Origin: Ruminococcus sp.
Lineage (GTDB): Bacteria > Bacillota > Clostridia > Oscillospirales > Ruminococcaceae
Length of the DNA stretch: 5,747 nt
Assembly: GCA_017622635.1 (NCBI GenBank)
Contig: JAGAQS010000140.1
Coordinates: forward strand, 1 to 5,747
Direction: 5' to 3'
Each line of letters begins with the position of its first letter. Within the stretch, counting starts at the first letter, position 1. The notes under the pieces are model-generated. The model saw only the letters and a list, made by a program, of their open reading frames with translations. It was not told where the DNA came from and ran no database searches. This document shows, in pieces, positions 1 through 5,174 of this stretch. A program made the translations under genes and the position numbers.

Positions 1-314
1 CTATTCCATACAAATACAAAGTAAGAAATCACCTCGGACAGTTTAGTGGCAGAGGGACCATTCGTGGTTCTAAAGGGAGCTTTGGAAATCCCATCGCCAT
101 TAAGTTCATACAAATCAAAACGTGAACCATTAAATAAAGAATTATCTTCCATTGTCCAGCCATCTGCAACAAGCTGATTAAGAGCCTCTTTGTATAAATA
201 CTTCCAATTATTTTCTGAACTTTCTGCCGATACACTAATACAAGTTGCTGATACATTTGCAACACATAAACATACAGACATCAATCCTGACATTATCTTA
301 TTTAATTTTTTCAT
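1..314 (-). CDS. Secreted protein of unknown function, N-terminal part, cut by window edge
   Basis: This frame is open from an ATG at 314 to the left edge, giving 104 complete codons. The start is supported by CGGGAGG (326-320) five bases upstream. The protein begins MKKLNKIMSGLMSVCLCVANV and has a Sec-type signal peptide: lysines, then a hydrophobic stretch to about residue 24, with likely cleavage after SVSA (residues 28-31). The mature start, SSENNWKYLYKEALNQL, is followed by FDLYELNGDGI (about residues 66-76), which resembles the aspartate-rich calcium-loop-like D-x-N-G-D-G motif common in secreted clostridial proteins. That motif is normally followed by PEL and a hydrophobic strand; here it is SKAPF, so this copy is divergent or frameshifted. 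It has its own promoter and is insulated from the lipoprotein gene upstream by a terminator. An open frame shifted by one base (265 to 29) is taken as a shadow because it lacks a signal peptide and ribosome site. Function is not recognised. Confidence 0.72.
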   Translation of the reverse strand, partial: MKKLNKIMSGLMSVCLCVANVSATCISVSAESSENNWKYLYKEALNQLVADGWTMEDNSLFNGSRFDLYELNGDGISKAPFRTTNGPSATKLSEVISYFVFVWN

Positions 315-344
315 AAAAACCTCCCGATAAAATATATTTGTAAA

Positions 345-373
345 ATTATACAAAAAAAAAAAGTGTGATAATT
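345..373 (-). promoter_or_regulatory. Promoter of the left-edge secreted protein gene, with weak -35
   Basis: On the minus strand a perfect TATAAT lies at 350-345, about 30 bases before the ATG at 314. At the standard 17-base spacing the -35 position (373-368) reads AATTAT, a poor match to TTGACA. The spacer contains an uninterrupted run of eleven T (362-352). A good -10 with no -35, next to a repeat array, is the typical look of a promoter that needs an activator. This is a sequence match only; no start site has been mapped. Confidence 0.55.
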
Positions 374-396
374 TTGTGAAAATTGTGTGAAATTTT
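364..396 (-). repeat. Three tandem 11-bp repeats, candidate OmpR/PhoP-type regulator site
   Basis: On the plus strand the units are TGTGATAATTT (364-374), TGTGAAAATTG (375-385) and TGTGAAATTTT (386-396). Read toward the gene they give the hexamers TTCACA, TTCACA and ATCACA, one helical turn apart. The array spans roughly -26 to -58 relative to the start site expected from the TATAAT at 350-345, and it covers the missing -35. Bacillus PhoP boxes are TT(A/C/T)ACA hexamers repeated at about 11 bp in this same position and orientation. The regulator's identity is inference; only the repeats and spacing are seen. Confidence 0.55.
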
Positions 397-399
397 CCG

Positions 400-428
400 C
401 AAAAAACAGGCGGATTAAATTCCGCCCG
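400..428 (-). terminator. Rho-independent terminator of the lipoprotein gene
   Basis: Reading leftward, six perfect pairs GGCGGA/TCCGCC (426-421 with 414-409) enclose a six-base loop ATTTAA. They are followed by TG and six T (406-401). The stem begins seven bases after the TGA stop of the 433-1215 gene. There is no T run on the plus-strand side, so it acts for leftward transcription and insulates the next gene. Confidence 0.88.
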
Positions 429-432
429 TAAT

Positions 433-1215
433 TCAGTATTCAATTTCTTCGGGGACTTCCTCCGCCTGTTCTGTTTCTTCGGGAATTTCAACTGTCTGTT
501 CTGCCTGTTCGTCAAAAATTTCAACTGTTTCTTCTGAGTCTGTTTCGGAATATTCAGCCGTTTCCTCAGCGTTTTCCTCCTCAACTGCCATAGCATCGGC
601 GGAACTTTCGGGTTCTGTGCTTACTTCCGTTTCAGGAACGGTTTCCGTAGAAACTTCCGTGACTGTTTCGATTGTTGACTGTAACGACGTTCCATCAATT
701 TCTTTCATATCGGTAAAGACGATTTTAAGCTTGTTGTTTTCCATTTCAAAAGATGACATTTTTCCGTCTTTGCCTACTGAAATTATGTAGTCACCGCCCT
801 CAAGACTTCCGCTGACTTCAAGGATATCGCCGTTTTCATTTCCCTTTAGTTCTTCAAGACGTGCATTTGTGTCAACCGCCTCAATCAGATTAAGCATCAT
901 TGACTTGACGGGAAGTGCCGACTGCGGAACGGAAAAATTAAGTCCCTTGTATGATGCAGTGACGTTTCCGCCGTTGAACTCCAATTTTACACCGCTTAAA
1001 GTATTCGGCGTTTCAAACTCAACGTCCCACACACCGTCGCCGAAACGTTTCATAACTCCGTCAGCGTTAAGCTTGTCAATCGTTACGTTTACCGACGACT
1101 GAAAAGAACAGTCAAGACCGTTTTTCCGTGAAGTCTCATTTTTCATGGGAGAAGAACACGAAAAAAACATAACAGCCGTAATGACCATAACCGCAAATGA
1201 AATAAGCCTTTTCAT
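433..1215 (-). CDS. Lipoprotein with a possible LolA-like core and Glu-rich tail
   Basis: This 260-residue protein has a lipoprotein signal peptide: MKR, a hydrophobic run, then FFSC with Cys20 as the likely lipidation site. The lipobox is imperfect (Phe at -3 and -2), but the following SS-PMKNETS is typical of a tethered surface lipoprotein. Residues about 35-172 form a beta-rich core with the pattern 'variable strand, GVWDVEFETPNTLSG, strand, ASYKGLNFSVP'. This recalls LolA/LppX-like folds that bind a lipid or hydrophobic ligand, but that is a topology impression, not a match. Residues 182-260 are low-complexity Glu/Thr/Val: I count 28 Glu and 3 Asp with no Lys or Arg. The start is ATG at 1215 with GGAG (1230-1227) eleven bases upstream. 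It follows nnr by 72 bases and may be transcribed by read-through or from a weak promoter in that gap; a terminator follows it. Specific role unknown. Confidence 0.85.
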   Translation of the reverse strand: MKRLISFAVMVITAVMFFSCSSPMKNETSRKNGLDCSFQSSVNVTIDKLNADGVMKRFGDGVWDVEFETPNTLSGVKLEFNGGNVTASYKGLNFSVPQSALPVKSMMLNLIEAVDTNARLEELKGNENGDILEVSGSLEGGDYIISVGKDGKMSSFEMENNKLKIVFTDMKEIDGTSLQSTIETVTEVSTETVPETEVSTEPESSADAMAVEEENAEETAEYSETDSEETVEIFDEQAEQTVEIPEETEQAEEVPEEIEY

Positions 1216-1287
1216 AATACTTTTTTCTCCAATCTGTGTATTTTTTAAGACTTTTTACATCTGAGCGGTCAATTAAAATCAATCGCC

Positions 1288-2814
1288 TTATTTCTTATTC
1301 TTTCCCTTTATAATTCCGAATGAATCAGACAGACAACCTAAAATATCCCTCGGGAGCATTGCCTCCTGTCCGAGTTTTTCGGCTGTGATATCGCCGGCAA
1401 GTCCGTGAATATATACACCGGTGCAAGCCGATTCAAAGGCACTGTAACCCTGTGCGGCTACCGTTCCTATTATTCCTGCCAGTATATCACCGCTTCCGCC
1501 CGTACTCATTCCGGGATTGCCCGTAGGATTCACAGAAGTACGTTCCTTGTCCGCAATAACCGTACCTGCTCCCTTGAGTACAACTGTAACGTCATATGCT
1601 TCCGCAAGTTTTTCTGCACATTCAAAACGGTTTTCCGATATATCTTCAATACCGCAACTCCAGATTCTCGCAATTTCTGCTACATGAGGAGTTAATATTA
1701 TGTCTGTCTTTTTCTTTAGTAAAATATCTATGTCCGATGATATGCAGTTTATTCCGTCTGCATCAATAATTACGGGAACTTCTGAATTTTGTACGACAAA
1801 TTTCGTCAATTCCGTTGTTTCAGGTGTAACACCCATTCCGCACCCTATAACAACAGCGTCAGCACGTTCAAGGGCGGAAGTGATTTTTTCTTCGTCAAAA
1901 CACATAAAACCGTTTTTATCGGTCGTCATTTCAATAAAAGTCGATTCGGGGGCAAGAACCGAAACAGTATTTATACATCTTAAAGTAGTCGCCAGCGAAA
2001 CAAGTCCCGCACCGCTCCTCAATGCACCCATTACCGAAAAAAACGCCGCTCCCCTCATTGATGAACTGCCTGCAATTACAAGCACTTTACCGAATGTACC
2101 TTTGTGTGAATCACTTCGGCGTACAGGCGGAAAACCTGAAAACTGTGCAATATCGGTAACAGTATATCTTCTCTGACCGTCAAGAAAGTCAAACGCCTCT
2201 TTCGGTATACCTATATCGGCAACGGTTACCTTTCCGCAGTAATCTTTTAAAGGATACTGCGTCATTCCAGTTTTTATACAACCGAAAGTTACAGTTTCGT
2301 CGGCTTTGAAAGTTCCGTCGGAAACTTTTCCCGTTCCGCTGTCTGCTCCGCTCGGAACGTCAACGGCTATTTTATAGGCATTTTCGTTTATGCTGAAAAT
2401 ATGGGCAACTTTTTTGCTGAGTTCACCGTGAAAACCCGTTCCGAAAACACCGTCAACAAGCACGTCCGCCTCTGATATGTAAGCCTGATAATCTTCGTTT
2501 ATATTGATACGTTCGGAAATTCTACCGTACATTTCCTGTGAAAGTTCTGTTTTCGGCATACCACAGACAAGAACTGTACTTATATTTTTGTATCCCATAT
2601 TTGCAAGTATTCCTGCCGTAACATAACAGTCACCGCCGTTGTTTCCTGTACCTATAAGAAAAACTATTTTCTTCTTTTTGTCCTTACCGCAATAACGTCT
2701 TATAACTTCCGCAAGCTTTAAACCTGCGTTCTTCATAAGCTCTTTTTTTGAAACACCGAGTTCTTCGGATTTCTCCTCCAATATTCTCATCTGTTCAGGA
2801 GTAACTATACACAT
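1288..2814 (-). CDS. nnr: Bifunctional NAD(P)H-hydrate epimerase / ADP-dependent NAD(P)H-hydrate dehydratase
   Basis: This cytoplasmic repair enzyme, 508 residues (E. coli YjeF is about 515), restores damaged NADH and NADPH. The N-terminal YjeF_N domain (about 1-215) interconverts R and S hydrates. It shows GTGNNGGD (55-62), the acidic VDGVFGTG (120-127) and VDVPSG (151-156). The C-terminal carbohydrate-kinase-like domain (about 222-505) dehydrates the S form using ADP. It shows HKGTFGKV (237-244), DADGIN (351-356), TPHVAE (375-380) and the NPTGNPGMSTGGSGD nucleotide/catalytic loop (429-443) with Asp443. Two positions look unusual: Cys63 where GNNGGDG is common, and TPHVAE in place of TPHPGE. 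All core catalytic residues I can recognise are present. The ATG at 2814 lies three bases after the stop of the upstream gene, with AAGGGAAG seven bases before it, so it is the last tightly coupled gene of a four-gene unit. Confidence 0.96.
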   Translation of the reverse strand: MCIVTPEQMRILEEKSEELGVSKKELMKNAGLKLAEVIRRYCGKDKKKKIVFLIGTGNNGGDCYVTAGILANMGYKNISTVLVCGMPKTELSQEMYGRISERININEDYQAYISEADVLVDGVFGTGFHGELSKKVAHIFSINENAYKIAVDVPSGADSGTGKVSDGTFKADETVTFGCIKTGMTQYPLKDYCGKVTVADIGIPKEAFDFLDGQRRYTVTDIAQFSGFPPVRRSDSHKGTFGKVLVIAGSSSMRGAAFFSVMGALRSGAGLVSLATTLRCINTVSVLAPESTFIEMTTDKNGFMCFDEEKITSALERADAVVIGCGMGVTPETTELTKFVVQNSEVPVIIDADGINCISSDIDILLKKKTDIILTPHVAEIARIWSCGIEDISENRFECAEKLAEAYDVTVVLKGAGTVIADKERTSVNPTGNPGMSTGGSGDILAGIIGTVAAQGYSAFESACTGVYIHGLAGDITAEKLGQEAMLPRDILGCLSDSFGIIKGKNKK

Positions 2815-2817
2815 TGT

Positions 2818-3162
2818 TTACACTTCCCTTTTAATATAATTATAGTAATGATTGTAATCTGTCCAGTACTCAAGATAATAGAGTACTTCTTTTTTAGACC
2901 TTGTTTCAAGATATTCCAGAGGTCTGTCCCACAGATTTTCATGGGTCGTATCAACCATATACATCTTATAATATCCGCTGTCAAAATCCCCGTACCAGCC
3001 CAAGTCAATAAGCAGATTGTTATTTTGAAGTTGTAACAAGTCCTGACATAACTCCAAGCTGTATTCTTTACCGTCTGTTTCAGGGTCGTATTCGGAAAAA
3101 TTATTATATTTCACCGTCCAGCCCGAAGTAATTCTCAAAGGCTGTAATTTAAAAAATTTCAT
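2818..3162 (-). CDS. Small conserved-looking protein of unknown function (DLGWY motif)
   Basis: This 114-residue soluble protein is rich in Tyr and Trp with no signal peptide or membrane segment. It reads MKFFKLQPLRITSGWTVKYN at the start, then an acidic linker, LLIDLGWYGDFDSGYY (about 50-65), a strand ending near WDRPLEYLETRS (78-89) and a helical C-terminus. I recall uncharacterised Firmicutes proteins with the same layout (an LxxxSGW...YN start, LDLGWYP centre and ETR...V end). Some small acidic proteins of this kind are immunity proteins of contact toxins, but I cannot assign that here. An upstream in-frame Met at 3237 was rejected because it lies inside the preceding gene and lacks a ribosome site. 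The ATG at 3162 has AAAGGGAA seven or so bases before it and follows the preceding stop by 13 bases. nnr begins three bases after its own stop. Confidence 0.82.
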   Translation of the reverse strand: MKFFKLQPLRITSGWTVKYNNFSEYDPETDGKEYSLELCQDLLQLQNNNLLIDLGWYGDFDSGYYKMYMVDTTHENLWDRPLEYLETRSKKEVLYYLEYWTDYNHYYNYIKREV

Positions 3163-3175
3163 ATTGAATTTCCCT

Positions 3176-3661
3176 TTATAATTCAGAAATCCGTTTGTCC
3201 AGATAGTCATACAACAACTGCCACATATCAAAACCACTGTTTAAATATAACTGACTTTCCAGTATTTCAATTTTTTCTGAAACTTCATCACTGAGTTCAT
3301 GAATGTCGTCAAAAGCCGAAATGTCATATTCACTATAATCACCGTTTAAAAATTCCCCTCTTATAAGTTCGGGAGGAGCAAGACGGCATATTTCAGAAAG
3401 TATGTCGGCATCTTTATCGTCACCGATATCCCTGAACGCCTTTATTATATTCGGTGCATAATGACCGACTGAATTTTCAAGAAATGAAAAAATACCTTCC
3501 ATATTCATTTCGGTGTCAAAATCAATCAGAAACAACGCCGTCTGAATGAAGTCTGTAAACTCCGTCCATTCCGAGCGGTCACTGTCCCACATTTCAATAG
3601 ACAGTTTATTACAGAGTTGCACGCCTGAAAAACGTTTTATATCTGCGTTGCTTAATTTCAA
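3176..3661 (-). CDS. DUF4375/DMP19-like acidic protein
   Basis: This is a 161-residue cytoplasmic, mostly helical protein. The central segment FDTEMNMEGIFSFLENSVGHYAP...IIKAFRDIG (about 48-80) fits the DUF4375 (DMP19) pattern, in which an E-x-x-x-GG-F/Q segment is followed by N-S-x-G-x-YA and A-x-x-x-IG. The usual NNGG is replaced by MNMEG, so this is a divergent member. In Neisseria, DMP19 is a dimeric DNA mimic that sequesters a transcription factor, and family members also occur beside toxin genes. I count 35 acidic against 13 basic residues, which suits DNA mimicry but does not prove it. The start is TTG at 3661, overlapping the TGA of the upstream gene by four bases (TTGA), with GGGAGG (3674-3669) seven bases ahead. 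The nearby ATG at 3666 is in the upstream gene's frame. Translation is therefore probably coupled to the membrane protein gene. Confidence 0.78.
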   Translation of the reverse strand: MKLSNADIKRFSGVQLCNKLSIEMWDSDRSEWTEFTDFIQTALFLIDFDTEMNMEGIFSFLENSVGHYAPNIIKAFRDIGDDKDADILSEICRLAPPELIRGEFLNGDYSEYDISAFDDIHELSDEVSEKIEILESQLYLNSGFDMWQLLYDYLDKRISEL

Positions 3662-4197
3662 TTCATTTCCTCCCTTGCAAGCTTGCTTCTGAGACTTCCC
3701 GAAAGAAAACGTTTTATATTGTCAAGCATTTTTTCATTGGGTGAAAATACAAGTCTTGTCAGACCGTAAATTTCGTGCTGAAAATCCGCATAATATTCAT
3801 GTGACGCTATATTGTCGGAACTGATAACAACAGTCATTTCTGCTGTTTCCTCAAGTTCGTCACTGTACTTTCCGAAATCCGTGAATTTATTAACTTCAAT
3901 ACTCAACATGGGCTTACGCTTTTTCTTTGCAATTATCTTGTCAATGTCAAGTTCACCGTTTGTGAAAGCGTATTCATATTCAACGTATGACGACTGAACA
4001 ATATAAAATGTTCCGTAACCTGCTCCCACGGAAAGCATAAAGCCCAAAAGTGACAATGTAGGATTACCAATAGTCAGGAATCCGAACAACGCAAGCACGA
4101 TTGTAAGGACTATCCCGACAACTGTTTTTAAAAGACGTTTTGTCTTGTCAGATGATGTTTCATTTTTTTTGACAAGCTGTTCTGCAAAATTATCCAT
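3658..4197 (-). CDS. Two-pass membrane protein, possibly DUF6106 family
   Basis: With the ATG at 4197 the product has 179 residues. A short charged N-terminus (MDNFAEQLVKKNETSSDKTK) precedes two membrane helices at about 23-43 and 48-68, joined by a tight turn containing GNP. A soluble domain of about 110 residues follows, starting YVEYEYAFTNGELDIDKIIAKKKRK, the signature I associate with the Clostridia family DUF6106; that name is from memory. The domain resembles PH-like membrane-associated folds (TNGELDIDKI is a strand-turn motif common in them), but this is inference. Both termini are probably cytoplasmic. A longer start at 4257 was rejected because no ribosome site precedes it and it would begin upstream of the -10 box; GGAG (4212-4209) lies eleven bases before the chosen ATG. 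It is the first gene of the leftward operon, and its last codons carry the ribosome site of the next gene. Confidence 0.85.
   Translation of the reverse strand: MDNFAEQLVKKNETSSDKTKRLLKTVVGIVLTIVLALFGFLTIGNPTLSLLGFMLSVGAGYGTFYIVQSSYVEYEYAFTNGELDIDKIIAKKKRKPMLSIEVNKFTDFGKYSDELEETAEMTVVISSDNIASHEYYADFQHEIYGLTRLVFSPNEKMLDNIKRFLSGSLRSKLAREEMN
3669..3674 (-). promoter_or_regulatory. Ribosome binding site that fixes the TTG start at 3661
   Basis: GGGAGG at 3674-3669 is a strong Shine-Dalgarno match seven bases from TTG (3661-3659). The only ATG nearby (3666-3664) is in the frame of the upstream gene and is too close to the site. The site lies inside the last codons of the membrane protein gene (GCA AGG GAG GAA ATG AAT TGA), so ribosomes finishing that gene end on top of the next start. 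Confidence 0.8.
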
Positions 4198-4235
4198 AAT
4201 TTCAATATCTCCATTCTTTAAAATAATACATATAT

Positions 4236-4264
4236 ATAATATCACAAAAAACAGCATATTTCAA
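4236..4264 (-). promoter_or_regulatory. Sigma-A-like promoter of the leftward four-gene operon
   Basis: On the minus strand TTGAAA (4264-4259) and TATTAT (4241-4236) are separated by exactly 17 bases. The -10 lies 38 bases before the ATG at 4197. Transcription would start near 4229 and run through the membrane protein, the DUF4375-like gene, the 114-residue gene and nnr, which are all within 13 bases of each other or overlapping. The surrounding TATATATA allows other -10 choices one or two bases away. Confidence 0.7.
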
Positions 4265-4293
4265 TAAATACATTTCTTTTTTATTTATTTTAA

Positions 4294-4323
4294 CAAATAT
4301 GTTTTCTACTGAAACTATGTTTG
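4294..4323. promoter_or_regulatory. Imperfect 13-4-13 dyad, candidate repressor operator
   Basis: The left arm CAAATATGTTTTC (4294-4306) and the inverse of the right arm GAAACTATGTTTG (4311-4323) agree at 10 of 13 positions around a TACT centre. The inner TTTC-TACT-GAAA is perfect. The right arm overlaps the first bases of the plus-strand -35 box (4321-4326), where a bound repressor would block polymerase. ArsR/SmtB repressors normally bind long imperfect inverted repeats of this size at their own promoters. The pairing with the encoded repressor is inference, and AT-rich DNA produces some dyads by chance. Confidence 0.4.
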
Positions 4324-4349
4324 ACGAAATGACTTTAATATGATATAAT
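4321..4349 (+). promoter_or_regulatory. Sigma-A promoter of the rightward ArsR operon
   Basis: TTGACG (4321-4326) and a perfect TATAAT (4344-4349) are separated by 17 bases, and the ATG at 4370 follows 20 bases after the -10. This is the best promoter in the window. A start site near 4356 would give a very short leader that holds little beyond the GGGGGCGG ribosome site (4358-4365). It would express the membrane protein, the ArsR repressor and the amidohydrolase together. Confidence 0.85.
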
Positions 4350-4369
4350 ATAAAAAAGGGGGCGGATTT

Positions 4370-4807
4370 ATGGAATTTATACTTGTTGTCGCTGTAATAG
4401 CTGTACTGTGCATTATTTTTCGTGTCAGTATGGATATTATAATAATGTGTCTGGTTGTACTTTCCTGTATTGTTTTTACAGCTACTGCACTTATGTTTAC
4501 ATTTCTTTTCATATGTCTGCTGTTTTCGGAAAAATGTACAGCTGAATTTTCAAAGTCTGACAAATCCGACAAAGATAAATTCAGCAGGGCTTATTACATA
4601 ATCGACGGAAAAGAATATCCCTGTATTTTTCCCGAAGAAAAATTTTTCAGTATAACATTTTATGACAAAACAAAAAAATATAACGTTCGTTTTAACAGAA
4701 AATTTAAATTTTTGTATGACCGTTTTGCGTCTGCAACCTGTATTATAGGATTTTCGATGAGTATAATTATTACTGCCGTAACAGTTATATTATATCTCAG
4801 TGTATAA
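4370..4807 (+). CDS. Cysteine-rich three-pass membrane protein of unknown function
   Basis: This 145-residue protein has two N-terminal membrane helices (about 2-19 and 22-52), a central soluble segment of about 65 residues (53-118) with a charged SKSDKSDKDKFS stretch and short beta strands (YYIIDGKEYPC, KYNVRFNRKFKF), and a third helix at 120-143. It contains seven cysteines (14, 27, 33, 49, 56, 85, 124), most of them in or next to the helices. That is high for a protein of this size and could mean metal or redox contact, but no known metal motif is seen. The ATG at 4370 has GGGGG seven bases before it and a consensus promoter just upstream. Its stop TAA sits inside the AAGGAGGT ribosome site of the arsR-like gene, so the two are co-translated. 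I do not recognise the family. Confidence 0.8.
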   Translation: MEFILVVAVIAVLCIIFRVSMDIIIMCLVVLSCIVFTATALMFTFLFICLLFSEKCTAEFSKSDKSDKDKFSRAYYIIDGKEYPCIFPEEKFFSITFYDKTKKYNVRFNRKFKFLYDRFASATCIIGFSMSIIITAVTVILYLSV

Positions 4808-4818
4808 GGAGGTCAAAA

Positions 4819-5169
4819 ATGGAGGAACAGATTTACTGTACTCACGGAGTAAATAAAAATATAGAAGAAAAAATTTCAAATATAACGCCCGAAGAAGAAT
4901 ATTTATATGAAGCCGCCGAACTGCTGAAAGTTTTCGGCGATTCCACAAGAATACGAATTATTTTTGTACTTTGCCGTGGTGAAATGTGCGTCTGCGATAT
5001 CGCAAACCTGCTCAATATGACACAATCGGCAATATCTCATCAGTTGCGTGTACTTAAACAGGCAAGGCTTGTAAGCACTCGCAGAGAGGGAAAAACCATT
5101 TTTTACTCACTTTGTGACGACCACGTAAAAACTATTTTCTATCATGCTATGGAACACGTAATGGAGTGA
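4819..5169 (+). CDS. ArsR/SmtB-family metal-responsive repressor, CadC-like
   Basis: This is a 116-residue dimeric winged-helix repressor that leaves DNA when it binds metal ions. The core (about 29-100) has LLKVFGDSTRIRIIFVL, then CVCDIANLLNMTQSAISHQLRVLKQARLV, where the second part is the recognition helix, and a wing at RREGKTIFYSL. Two kinds of metal site are visible. The alpha3N set has Cys57 and Cys59 in the CVC motif plus Cys7 (and perhaps His9) near the N-terminus; this is the cadmium/lead site of CadC, which uses two N-terminal cysteines where I see one. The alpha5 set Asp100, His102, His113, Glu116 keeps the exact D-x-H, then H-x-x-E spacing of SmtB and CadC zinc sites. The likely inducers are therefore Cd/Pb/Zn-type ions. 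AAGGAGGT (4806-4813) precedes the ATG by five bases. It presumably represses its own operon. Confidence 0.93.
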   Translation: MEEQIYCTHGVNKNIEEKISNITPEEEYLYEAAELLKVFGDSTRIRIIFVLCRGEMCVCDIANLLNMTQSAISHQLRVLKQARLVSTRREGKTIFYSLCDDHVKTIFYHAMEHVME

Positions 5170-5174
5170 TTTTT

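Noticed and set aside
29..265. Minus-strand 78-codon open frame
   Set aside because: It overlaps the signal-peptide-bearing frame that starts at 314, begins at a GTG without a ribosome site and has a composition unlike a real protein.
1254..1282. Possible promoter before the lipoprotein gene, TTGATT-17-TGTAAA on the minus strand
   Set aside because: Both boxes match only four of six positions in AT-rich DNA, too weak to list as a feature; read-through from nnr is equally likely.
1265..1286. Hairpin-like GCGGTCAATT/AATCAATCGC between nnr and the lipoprotein gene
   Set aside because: The stem needs a mismatch and wobble pairs, leaves almost no loop, and has no T run after it, so it is not a credible terminator.
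1405..2176. Plus-strand open frames opposite nnr
   Set aside because: They are antisense to a well-supported enzyme gene with intact motifs and have no ribosome site or recognisable content.
3163..3237. Longer N-terminus for the 114-residue protein (start at 3237)
   Set aside because: It would overlap 62 bases of the preceding gene and lacks a ribosome site; the ATG at 3162 has AAAGGGAA and a normal 13-base gap.
4198..4257. Longer N-terminus for the two-pass membrane protein (start at 4257)
   Set aside because: There is no ribosome site before it and it would begin upstream of the promoter's -10; the ATG at 4197 has GGAG in front.
4315..4572. Minus-strand 85-codon open frame
   Set aside because: It is antisense to the membrane protein gene, which has a consensus promoter and ribosome site; the reverse frame is Ser/Thr/Ile-rich noise.
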